Below are positions 10,748 to 22,179 of a DNA stretch of 64,000 nucleotides, piece by piece. A program made the translations under genes and the position numbers. Numbering within the stretch: the first letter of the stretch is position 1; the number at the start of each line of letters is the position of its first letter. Source of the stretch: Molossus alvarezi (taxonomy: Eukaryota > Chordata > Mammalia > Chiroptera > Molossidae); contig CM073907.1 in the NCBI GenBank assembly GCA_037176705.1, positions 14,167,001-14,231,000 on the forward strand. The letters are read 5' to 3'. Under the pieces are notes generated by a model. It saw only the letters and a list, made by a program, of their open reading frames with translations. It was not told where the DNA came from and searched no databases.

Positions 10748-12739
10748 AATATCTCTCAACATTTTCAATATCATATGATTTGTACTTACTACCTCTTAGA
10801 CTCATTGAGGTAAGTAACTGTGTTGTGTCATTGAGTTTTGGTTAAGGCAACAGAAGTTAAGATTGGTGATGAGATATCTGCAAGTTTATTCAGTTTCAAA
10901 GAGGCAAACCAAGACTCTAAGTTATGTTTTTAATTAACGCCCCATGCTGCCAATTGACACAGGGAAATGAGAGAATTCAGCTATACACAAAAGCAATAGC
11001 ACCCTAATCTTTCAGGCTGGTTCTATATAATTTGGGTACACAGTGAGTCATGTAATTAACTGTGCAGTTGCAGTGTCCTGTCTTAAATGAGAATACCACA
11101 TACTGCACACCCATGATATTGACTTCAGTTCTAAACACACCTCCCCCACTTTCACTGCCCCCCACTGTGCAACAACATATAAGAAATTAATAAAGTGTCC
11201 CTTGCACTTGTCAGGATTTTCTTAGAATTTAAGCATGGTTAAGTTCTGGAGTAGAGAATTAATATTTACAGTCTAATAAACCTGAGTAAACCAATAGCTG
11301 GTTTTCTAAATATGGTATATGCTTTTGAAGAGCGAAGTAAAACAATTCGCCTGGTTATTCACAAAGTTTCTCAACTGAGTAGGCAACATGAGAAATGAAA
11401 ACTTTGCTATTTAGCCTCTTTTATATAATATTCATTTAGATTTTAAGTGCCCATAATAGATTTTTTTGTTAGCATTTTTTATTATCTTTTTTTATGGTCA
11501 TTTTTTTTTCATTGACTTTTCTATCTGTGTGATAGTACTTGCAGCTAAGATAGTTTGGGTTACATTTTTAAGCAACATCTTTTTGGATATGTGTTTGTGA
11601 ACTGCTATCCACTAAGTTGGTGAGTTTATTAAAAAAAAAACACACAAAAAAGCAATCAAGTTTGTCTGGCTTGAAGTGTTCTTTATAAATTTAGCGTGGC
11701 CCCATAGAATGAAATCTGCTATTTATTAACAGAGCAAGAAAACAAGTGCACACTTCATTTTTGTTTTGTTTTTAACCACACTCCTCCAGGGAATGATTGC
11801 AGATATTGATTCTTAGTTTGAAAGAGAAATAATAACCTGTTCCCTTTGAAGGGGTTGGGCCCCTACAGCAAGGGCTGTGACTCTTGAAATTCATATAGAC
11901 TTCTCAGTTTTTGAAATCAAATGGATTTACAAGGTTCTGTGTCACTAATATGAAATCCAGGGCCTTGACGTGTCTTGGGCATGGCACCCGAAAGTCTGCA
12001 AGCTGGTCAGAGCCCAAGCTCAGAGGCTTGTTGAAACTCTAGGGGGCCAGAAAGGTCCCACCATCTGGTATACATTTTAAATATTAAACTTTTAATAGGC
12101 TTCATCATACTATATTCCTGGTTCTATTCAGCTCAGTTTCCTTTTAAAAAACTAATTTTGGTACATACATATAGAAAATTTTCTTTCTCTTTTTCTCTTT
12201 GTATTAGAACAGGAAGGATATAAATAGAAATGCAAATAAAACATTTTAAAAATTTCTGGTAAATCAAGTAAGTTTCCATGTAGATGAAATGAAATGTCTC
12301 ATATGAAAGAGCTTGTAAAATTTATGCATTCTCTGGCTAAATTTAGCCAGTTAGATGTATCTTGTTTTCCTTTTTATTAAAAATTTGGAGTGACACATAG
12401 ATTCTGATTTAGCAAGTTAAGAAATGGTAATCTTTCTCTTAAAAGCAGTGAATTTGATAAAGATAACCCTAAGGCTACACTTTTAGAAAAAACACGCACA
12501 AACTGGTTTTAAAGTACCATTAAACTGAAAGAAATTATTAATAAATCCTGGGATACCTAATTGAGATTGCGACATGCCTGACAGTGATATGCAACATTTC
12601 TACTATAATTCTTTTGGCCAGAATTCAGTCATATGGCCCCAACCTAATTTTGATGAGAAATGGAATATATAATCTTCCTCCGAGCCTGGGAAGATGTGTG
12701 AGCTGATTCTTCCCATTGTCCAGCAAGGTCCTGAAATGA
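10748..12739. other. Unique-looking non-coding sequence
   Basis: AT-rich with a modestly GC-richer patch at about 11860-12070. No long open frame, RNA gene or confidently named repeat could be recognised. It may hold old repeats too diverged to call by eye. Confidence 0.45.
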
Positions 12740-15700
12740 ATCGGATCTATATACACCTAAAAGTAAAATTTAACTCACTCTCTGAGTATGAATGAAAACA
12801 TAAGACACTGCTCAAGAGAACAAAAGTCATCAATATAATATTCTCAGACCACTATGGAATTAAGCAAGAAATTTGTAAAAGAAATATAGCTGGAAATTTT
12901 CTCAAATATTTGGAAGTTAAATAGCATATTTCTAAATAAATACTGGATCAAAGAAGTTACAAAATAAATTAAAAATGATATTTTGAACTAAACATAAATG
13001 AAAATACAGCTTTTCACAATGTGTAAGATGCAGTAGAAGTGGTATTTAGAGTGAAACTTAGATGATTAAACTTCTATATTAGAAAAGAATAAAGATCTCA
13101 CATAATAACTGAAGCTGCCACTTTATGAGTCTAGAGAAAGAAGAGTTAATAAAGTTCAAAACAAGCAGAAGACAAGGGATCCAAATAGGAGCAGAAATCA
13201 ATTAAACTGAAAATGAGAAAACTATAGAGAAAATCAATGAAACCAAAAGCTGATTGATCATTGAGATGTTCATTAAAATGATAAATCTTGACCCAAGCAA
13301 AGAACAACCAAAAGACATAAAATGCAAGTTGCTAATGTTAGAAATAAAAGAGGGTCTTAACTATACCTTACACATTAAAATAATTTAAAAAACACTATGA
13401 ACAACTCTATTCACAGATTGAACAATTTAGATAACATGGACCAATTTCTTGATGCAATCTATCAAAATTTACACAGTGGAGTTAGAGATGAATAAGTGGA
13501 GAGATATTTTTGTTCTAAATGGGTCATAGACTTAAATGTAAGATGCAAAACTATAAAACTTTTAGAAGACAATGTAAGAGAAAATCAAGATGCTTTTGTA
13601 TTTGGTGATGAGGTTTTTAGAACATGAACAAAAGCAAAATCCATGAAAGAAAAAAATTGGACTTTATTAAAATTAAAAACTTGTGCTCTGTTAAGACACT
13701 GTTATAAGAATAAACAAATAAGCCACATATTGGGAGAAAATATTTTTTAAAACCATATCTGATATAGGACTTGTATGCACAATATAGATAGAATACTTAA
13801 ACTCAATAAGAAAACAAACTCGATTTAAAAGTGGAAAATTATCTGAAAAGTCACCTGACTAAAGAAGATATATAGTTGGCAGATAGCATATGAAAATATA
13901 CTTTACCTTATTTGTTATTACAGAAAATGCAAAATAAAACAATGAATTAATAATCTGTACCTATTAGCTCAAATCTATCCCATAAAAGTGACTACACCCA
14001 AACTCTGATTCATTCCTATGAGCAGTGAAAAAGTCATTTTAGAAAACAGTTTAGAAGTTCTTTTTAAAGATAAACATGGTATTTTAAAAATAAACCATAC
14101 AGTCCATCAATCATATACCTATTTACTTACCCAACTATTCTAAAGACATATCCACATGAAAACCAGCAAATATTTATAGCAGTGCTATTAATAATTGCTC
14201 CAAACTGGAACCAACCAATATGCCTTCAACAGGTAAAAAAATTTTTTTAAACAAAAATGTGATGTACATGTACAATAGAATACTACCCAGCAAAACAAAA
14301 CAAAAAAAATGTATATTGCTAATTGAAAGAAACCAGCCTTACAAGACTTCGTACTACATGACTCCCATTGCATGACTTTCTGGAAAAGGTAAACTTGCAG
14401 AGAGAGCAAACCGGTCAGTGGCCACAGGGGTTCAGACAGAGGGGTGAGTACATGAAGCACAGGAAAATTAAGAGCAGTGAATTCATTTTATGTGATACTG
14501 TGATACTGAATACACGAAGCTATGCACATGTTAATACCAGTAGATATTTACAGAAAAAAGTGTGAATCTGAAAGTATGCAAAATTTTAAAACATTATTTA
14601 TTTAGGAGATTAAGAGATCCCAGAACAGAATGCAATGGTCACAAAAGAACCTAACTGCATTACAAATAAACGATGCACTTGGTAACTTCAGAAAATGATC
14701 AGAATCTGTAAGATTAAAGGCAAAATAAAATGTGCACAGTCACTGTGGTCTTGTTAACAAGGTTATTTCTCACTGCTGTACAGATTAAAAATTATAAAAT
14801 CACTATACATGTACATTGAAATGGAACAATTAAGTTGGTGACTGGCAGACGGTGAAAGACATTTTCTCACTTTTAGAGTGACAGGTTATAGATAAGCCAG
14901 AGAGAATGAATGATCCATATGCTAACAGATTAAATTGGAGACATCTGTATGGAATCATGTTTTGGTTAATATAGATGCAGATAGCTACACACAGAAATAT
15001 GTACAAATATGTTTATATATGTGGATTGCTATACACATGCTTACTCCTTTACTCAGAATAAGGGAGCTTGAAGAAATGACATCTCAATGCAAAGAGCACA
15101 GCTAGCACACAGATTTTGACTACTGATAACATTTTCTAATACGAGGAACCAGGGCTCATTTGGAGAAATGATGATTCTAGGACTAGAACAGGATATACAA
15201 AATCTAAGCCTGGAACACCTTCTTAAAGCAGAAAGTCAGGAGGTACTCAGAAAACAAAAGCAAGAAGAAACATCATTGATGGTCATGTCCAAAGGGCACA
15301 GGAGCCAACAGAAAAAGTTCCCAATGGCTGAAGCGAGAACAATTTCAGCAACAACAAATAAAGTAGAATTGGATTGCACCCAAAGTATAAAATAAATCTC
15401 CATGAGTCCATATTGATATAAATAAATATAAAAAGGGTAGAAAGAGTAACTTTACAAATGAACAAATCTTACAAATACTTCATCAGTCAGGTGGTCAATA
15501 TCAACAACAGAAATTAATAATGATAATAGTAAGGCTTTTAACATGATATGATGAAAATGACATTACCTCTGTTAACATCCTTCCAAAAGCCCTTAGGCCC
15601 AGTCTAACTAGAAAAATGTCAAATAGCATTCCAGAGGTAGTCTAAACAATACCTCCAGTCAAAACAAGCAAAATCTGAGACAATATTACAGCCAAAAAGA

Positions 15701-16040
15701 ATCTACTAAGGCATGATGAGTAATTGTGATGTGGTATGCGAGGTGGAATCCTAAATGAACTCCTGGAACAACAAAACACACACATGCGCGCGCACACACG
15801 CGCTCACAATATTTATTAAAAACAAAACAAAAAATACAAAGTAAAAAACTAAGGAAATCTGAATAAAGTTTGGGTTTTAATTAATACTAATTCATCAGTA
15901 TACATATATTTGCGACTAATGCACCATATTAATGTAAGACGCTAATAATACAGTGGGGTTGGTTGTGTGGTATATGGACACTTTGCAAGTTTTCTGTAAA
16001 TATATATCCATTCTAAAATAAAATGTATTAAAATGAATTT
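12740..16040 (+). mobile_element. Ancient L1M-type fragment with internal deletions
   Basis: Between 12830 and 13470 the sequence follows mammalian L1 ORF2 order in decayed form: ATATTCTCAGACCACTATGG, then the stretch before the RT (GAGAAAATCAATGAAACCAAAAGCTG) and AACATGGACCAATTTCTTGA. At about 13480 it jumps to the ORF2 C-terminal region (GTCATAGACTTAAATGTAAG). It continues to TTTATAGCAGTGCTATTAATAATTG near 14175 and a long decayed 3'UTR-like segment, with AGTCCATATTGATATAAATAAATA near 15405, ending close to 16040. High divergence and many stops suggest an old mammalian subfamily. The 3' limit is approximate. Confidence 0.75.
15774..15810. repeat. CA/CG-rich microsatellite
   Basis: Alternating purine-pyrimidine run (ACACACATGCGCGCGCACAC and continuation) inside the old L1 3' region. 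It is a simple repeat with Z-DNA-prone composition. Confidence 0.8.
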
Positions 16041-18014
16041 TAGTTTATTTAATTCTCTCTAGAACATTTATAACATAGCTTGCTGAAACTAATTTTTTAT
16101 CTTGTAGACATTTTGCCCTTGGCATTCTCTCCTCTTTCTCTTGCTATAATTAATATGACCTTCAAATACCTACTTGCAGTGACAACTAATTACAGATCAT
16201 AGAATGAGACTAGAGCCATTTGGCCAGACTGAGAACAAGCAGCCCAGCAACTTCTCCACAGACCCTTGTCCCATCCCAGATGGCAACAAAGCAGAGTCAG
16301 GCACCAGAAAACAGAGCTGGAGTTTGGTCAACTTCATACAAAGTGGGCAGCGTCAAAGAGAAAGGACAGTGGCTGGAGGATCTCACCATCTGAGAGGATC
16401 CCACCTTATGATCAGAATCTTTCCCTCTGTGCTGACGACGCCTAAGAAGAAAGGGTTTGACCCTGGTTCAGGGTCTACTATGCACACTAGGGCCCTTGGA
16501 GTAGAAAAGAGGATGAGGCTGTAACATGCCAAAATGATCTTGGCATGACTCAGATTGGTCGGTCATAGTCTGGGTGACTCTGATGAATAAAACAGGATAG
16601 TTTAAAAAATGCATTCCATAAGCACTTTGCAGTAGTTTGGGGCAGTTCTGCTGGTAGAGAAATATGTGGGTTAAAATATAATCAAGGCTAAATGTACCTT
16701 AAGTGCAGCCCCTTCTTCAGTGACCTGATGCAACAGTTGTTCAAGATACAAAGAGCCAGGTAGCATGATGGTCAAATGCCCCTGCTATGCTACCCACACA
16801 GCATTCAAAACTTATCCCTGTTCTCGTGACTCGATGAGACACTGAAGAATTGTGCATGACTCTCAGAGGGTCTGCCCAGTGTTACAAATAAAGATGATTG
16901 TTACATTTTCAACATTTTAGTATGTGGTCATTTTAAAAATATATTAATATAATCATATATTCCTAAACAGGTATTTGCTTTCTACAACTCTATACATATA
17001 ACCCATCCCATAGTCCAGATTTTTTATAATTTCTGACCTTTGTTAAATTTAGTACTTCTGCTCCCAAAAAACCTGCCAACATTGAAACTCCAGCCAGATG
17101 ATCCATTGACCTCTCAGTATCTTCACCCTCAATATTTAAGCAATAGCAGCTCACAAATAGAGAGATGCATTACTTGTGCAATTTTCCTGAAGTTGTGCTT
17201 TGGTTCCAAGTCCCTTTATACTGTTAACTTTAGTTTTCCATGCTTTATTTATTTATATTTGAGGTATTTGCACCAAATCCTCAAGGATTTCCTGGGGAAG
17301 GAGAACGATGCAGCCCATTTATATTGCAATTTATCTAACTCTTTATTATTAAATCTACACATTTTGAGCCATTGATGTGAAGATTAAAAAACTCAAGTTC
17401 CACTGAGCTACTCAGATATCAAAGATTAAATTCATCATGAGAAGATTGTTTGTCATTTTATCTGAATTCTGAAAGAGTTTTTCCATCACCTGCTATTTTG
17501 CATGGATGAATGGTTTCCAAAGAGTACACTGCATCTATCACACAAACTACTTTTTATAGGCTACCTGAGGTATTCAGCACACTAATGACTTTAGACCAAA
17601 TAAAAAGCAGGCATAATAACATTAGAAACAGATGTTTCCCTATATGATCCAATGATTAAATCAGAGAAAGTGTTATTATATGTTTTCTTTTTAAAAAATT
17701 GCTAAATTGTTTATTGAAAGAAATTTCGCTCTAATACCAACTCCTTTTTGTCAATTCCAATGGACTCTTTGGTACCAATCAGGTCACCATAACTGCATTA
17801 TGTTTTGGTTTTATTATGTTACACAAATAATGTAAAACCAGTTCTTTTTTAGTCCAATTATTAAAATTAGGTGGGCATCATGAAAAACTACAATGTATTT
17901 TTTGTGTGTCAGTACACAAGAATGAGATAAAACAGTAACCATGGATATATATTTTTTACATGATGTTTTTCAACAGCTTTAAATGCTGTATTATCAAAAG
18001 CAGCCATGCAGATT
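16041..18014. other. Non-coding sequence, nothing firmly recognised
   Basis: There is an open frame of 106 codons at 16204-16524 with no recognisable domain, and an AATAAAGATGATTG signal-like motif near 16887. These could belong to an old LTR or processed sequence, but I cannot support a family. The remainder is AT-rich without features. Confidence 0.4.
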
Positions 18015-18396
18015 TATTTTTTACTTTTATTTTTTATTAATTAATTAATTAATTTTTTTTACAGATGTTTCTCCCTTTCCCCCCACTGATTGCCCTCTCC
18101 CCCTCCCCGCAACCCTGTCCCCAGCTTTGTTGTCCATGTCCATTGTTCATGCATACATGCATATAAGTTCTGTGGTTTATATCTCCCCACCACCCTCTTC
18201 TGGGGATTGTCAGTCTGTATCCCACTTTCACACCTCTGGGACTACCCCATTCCTCAGACTGTTATGTTCATTATATTCCACAAATAAGAGATCATATGAT
18301 ACTTGTCCTTCTTTGTTTGGCTTGTTTTGCTTAGGGTAATACTTTCCAGGTCTCTCCATGTCATCTCAAAGTATAAGAGATCTTTCTTTCTTTCTT

Positions 18397-18525
18397 TTTT
18401 TAAATTTATTTAATTTGTTTCTCCTTTTCCCCCCACTGATTCCTCCTTCCCCCTCCCTGCCCTGTCCCCAGCTTTGTTGTCCATGTCCATTGTTCATGCA
18501 TACTTGTATATAAGTTCTGTGGTTT
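18397..18525 (-). mobile_element. 129-bp 5'-truncated L1 tail nested in an L1
   Basis: This short piece repeats the L1 3'UTR (GGGGACAGGGCAGGGAGGGG, minus strand) plus an A-rich tail, inside ORF2 of another L1. It is bounded by a perfect 21-bp direct repeat (18376-18396 and 18526-18546, beginning AGAGATCTTTC), which shows insertion by target-primed reverse transcription with extreme 5' truncation. Confidence 0.9.
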
Positions 18526-21500
18526 AGAGATCTTTCTTTCTTTCTTACAGCTGCATAGTACTCCATTGTGTATATGTACCACTGCTTTTTTATCCATTCG
18601 TCTATTGATGGACATTTGGGCTGTTTCCAGATCTTAGCTATTGTAAATAGTGCTGCTATAAACATGGGGGTACATATATTCTTCTGATTGGTGTTTCAGG
18701 CTTTGTAGGGTATAACCCTAGAAGTGGGATCACTGAGTCAAATGGAAGTTCAATTTTTAATTTTTTGAGGTAACACCGTATTGTTTTCCATAGTAGCTGA
18801 ACCAGTCTGCATTCCCACTAGCAGTGTACTAGAGTCCCCTTTTCTCCACACCCTCGCCAACACTTGTAGTTTGATGATTTGTTGATGGCAGCCATTCTGA
18901 CAGGTGTGAGGTGATACCTCACTGTTGTTTTAATTTGCATCTCTCTCATGATTAGTGATGTTGAGCATTTCTTCATATGTCTCTTAGCTATTTGTATGTC
19001 CTGTTTGGAGAGGTGTCTATTTAGTTCCCCTGCCCATTTTTTAATTAGGTTCTTTGATTTCCTTTGGTTGAGTTGTATGAGCACTCTATATATATTGGAA
19101 ATTTACCCCTTATCTGATATATTATTGGCAATTATGCTCTCCCATTCACTGGGTTGCCTTTCCATTTTGATGATTGTATCTTTTGCTGTGCAGAAGCTTT
19201 TGAGTTTGATGTAGGCCCATGTGTTCATTTTCCTTCATGTTTCTGTTGCCTTTAGGTGATGTATCAGTAAAAATTCTGCTGCATATGATGTCCAAAATTT
19301 TGTTGCCTACAGTTTCTTCTAGAATTTTATGGATTCACAAGTCACATTTAAGTCTTTTATCCATTTTGAGTTTATTCTTGTGTAGGTTGTAAGTTGATGG
19401 TCTAGTTTCTTTTTTTTTTTTTTGCATGTAGGTGTCCAATTTTCCTAACACCATTTATTAAAGAGGCTGTCTTTACTCCATTGTATGCTCTTGCCACCTT
19501 TGTCAAATATTAATTGAGCATATTGCCTTGGGTCCATTTCTGGGTACTCTGTTCTCTTCCACTGGTCTATATGCCTGTTCTTGTGCCAGTACCAGGCTTT
19601 TTTTATTACAGTGGCTTTGTAGCATAACCTGAAATCTGTTAATGTGATCCCTCCAACTTTGTTCTTCTTTTTCAAGATTGCTGTGGCTATTCAGGGTCTT
19701 CTTTGGTTCCATATGAACTTTTGAAGTATTTGCTCTAATTCTGTGAGGTATGTCGTTGGTATTTTGATGGGGATTGCATTGAATCTATAGATTGCTTTGT
19801 GTAATATGGACATTTTAATGATGTTATTTCTTCCAATTTATGAGCAAGGTATGTTCTTCCACTTTTTTATATCTGCCTCTATTTCTTTTTCCAATGACCT
19901 GTAATTTTCTGAGAATATGTCCTTTATTTCTTTGGTTAAATTTATTCCTAGGTATCTTAATTTTTTTGCCGTGATGCTAAATGGGATTGTTTTTTTAGTT
20001 TCTCTTTCTCTGAGTTCATCATTGGTGTATAAGAATGCTGTCGATTTCTTGATGTTAATTTTGTAATCTGCTACTTTGCCAAATTCATTTATTAAGTCTA
20101 GTAAATTTTTGATGGCATCTTTGGGGTTTTCTACGTATAGTCTCATGTCATCAGCAAGTCATGACAGTTTCATGTCCTTTTTTCCCATTTGGATCCCTTT
20201 TATTTTTCTTCCTGTCTGATTGCTGTGGCTAAGACTTCCAGTACTATGTTAAATGAGAGTGGCAAAAGTGGACATTCTCGTCTTGTTCTTGTTCTTAAGG
20301 GAAATTATTTAGTTTTTGGCCACTGAGTATTATATTGGCTGTAGGTCTTTCATATATGGCCTTTATTATGTCGAGATATGATCCTTCTATTCCCACATTG
20401 TTGAGCGTTTTTATCAGAAATAAATGCTGGATTTTGTTGAATGCTTTTTTGGCGTATATTGATATGATTATATAATTTTTATCTTTCATTTTGTTTATGT
20501 GGCATATCACATTTATTGATTTGCAAATGTTGTATCAGCTTTACATCCCTGGGATGAATCCCACTTGGTCATGGTGAATAATTTTTTGATGTATTGTTGG
20601 ATTTGTTTTGCTAGTATTTTGTTCAGGATTTTGGCATCTATGTTCATCAGGGATATTGGTCTGTAGTTTTCTTTCTTTGTAGTGTGTTTTTCTGGTTTTG
20701 GAATTAGAATTATGCTGGTCTCATAAAATGAATATGGAAGTCTTCCTTCTTCTTGAATTTTATGAAATAGTTTGAGGAGAATAGGTGTTAGTTCTTCTTT
20801 GAATGTTCGGTAAAATTCCCCCGTGAAGCCGGTTGGTCCTGGGCTTTTGTTTGCTGGGAGAGTGTTGATTACCTCTTCAATTTCTTCTGTTATTATTGGT
20901 CTGTTCAAGTTTTCTATCTCTTCCAGTTTCAGTTATGGGAGACTATGTATTTCTAGAAATTTGTCCATTTTGCTTAGATTGTCGACATTGTTGCCATATA
21001 ATTGTTCATAATATCTGTTAACAATCCTTTATATTTCTGTGATGTCAGTTACTGTTTCTCCCCTTTCATTTCTGATTTTCTGTATTTGGGTTTTCTATCT
21101 TTGTTTCTTGGTGAGTCTAGCTAAGGGTCCATCAATCTTGTTTATCATTTCAAAGAACCAGCTCTTTGTTTCATTGATCCTTTGAATTGTTTTTGTTTTT
21201 TTATTTGGTCTCCATGTCATTTATTTCTGCTCTGATCTTTACTATTTCCTTCCTTCTACTTGCTCTGGGGTTTTCTTTTTGTTTGCTTTCTAGTTCTTTA
21301 AGTTATGAGGTTAGATAGTCTATTAGAAATTTTTTTTGCTTCTTGAGGTAGGCCTGTAGTGCTGCAAACTTCCCTCTCAGAACTGCTTTCACTGCATCTT
21401 ATAAATTTTGTGTTGTTGTGTGTTCATTTTCATTGGTTTCCAGAAAGTTTAAATTACTTCCTGGATTTCCATGGTAACCCATTCATTGTTCAATAACATG

Positions 21501-21931
21501 AAATTTATTCTCCATGTTTTCAAATGTCTTTGCTTGTTCTCGTTGCAATTGATTTCTAGTTGCATGCCATTGTGATCTAAGAAGATGCTTGATATGATTT
21601 CAATATTTTTGAACTTGTAGAGACTTAGTTTGTGCCCTAACATGTGGTCTATTTTTAAGAATGTCCTATGTGCACTTGAGAAAAATATGAATTCTGCGGC
21701 TTTGGGATGTAATTCTCTGTAGATATCTATTAAATCCATTTGATCTAGCACTTCATTTAGAGTCTTTGTTTTCTTGTTAAGTTTTTGTCTTGAAGATATC
21801 CAGTGATGTCAGTGGGGTATTGAATCCCCTGCTATGATTGTATTGCTCTCGATTTCTCCTTTGAAGTCCTCCTAAAGATTTTTAATATATGTCGGTGCTC
21901 CTAAATTGGGTGCATATATCTTTACCAAGGT

Positions 21932-21946
21932 TATATCCTCCTTTTG
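21932..21946. repeat. Target-site duplication of copy A (3' side)
   Basis: TATATCCTCCTTTTG, identical to 27904-27918, directly before the poly(T) that is the copy A tail on this strand. Confidence 0.95.
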
Positions 21947-22179
21947 TTTTTTTTTTGTTTTTTTATTTTTTATTTATTTATTTATTTTATTGATTAATTT
22001 TTGTTACAAATGATTCTCCTTTTTCCCCCACTGATTCCCCCCTCCCCCTTCCCTCCCTGCCCCTTCCCCTGATTGTTGTCCATGTCCACTGTTCATGCCT
22101 CCATGCATTTAAGTTCTGTTGTTTATCCCTCTCTCAGCTCCCCACTCCTTAGGGGATTGTCCTCAAACTGTTATGTTCA
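21947..22179 (-). other. Copy A 3'UTR with G-rich polypurine tract and A-rich tail
   Basis: On the L1 sense strand, after the ORF2 stop, several G-runs lie close together (complement of 22025-22075, GGGGAAGGGGCAGGGAGGG and more), then an A-rich tail with (AAAT)n structure. The tract fits the G-quadruplex pattern known from L1 3'UTRs. The same tract is present in copies B and C and in the older elements. Confidence 0.85.

Larger units (their letters stand above)
18015..21946 (-). mobile_element. Old L1, 3' half (host of copy A)
   Basis: Minus-strand L1 running from its A-rich 3' end (the plus strand shows (TTAA)n and T-runs at 18015-18060) through the 3'UTR with its G-rich tract (about 18065-18120) and ORF2 up to the endonuclease domain. 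It is interrupted by copy A and resumes at 27919. The two halves together with the nested pieces removed make an essentially full-length element of about 6 kb. The ORF2 frame is broken many times. A 129-bp L1 tail is nested at 18397-18525. Confidence 0.92.
18290..21946 (-). pseudogene. Broken L1 ORF2 of the older host element
   Basis: Frame fragments show ORF2p signatures: [20 protein letters not shown] (about 20900-20840), the RT motif A region [18 protein letters not shown] (about 20450), [20 protein letters not shown] (about 18870), and the C-terminal [20 protein letters not shown] (about 18600). Multiple frameshifts and stops, for example around 20150 and 21430, exclude function. The remaining N-terminal endonuclease part lies at 27919-28495. 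Confidence 0.88.

Noticed and set aside
10181..10774. 197-codon minus-strand open frame
   Set aside because: Simply the translation of two Ves SINEs (repeated LAQRLERRPAV-like phrases), seen wherever a Ves occurs.
16204..16524. 106-codon open frame
   Set aside because: No domain or homolog recognised, and no splice or promoter context. Possibly part of an unrecognised old repeat.
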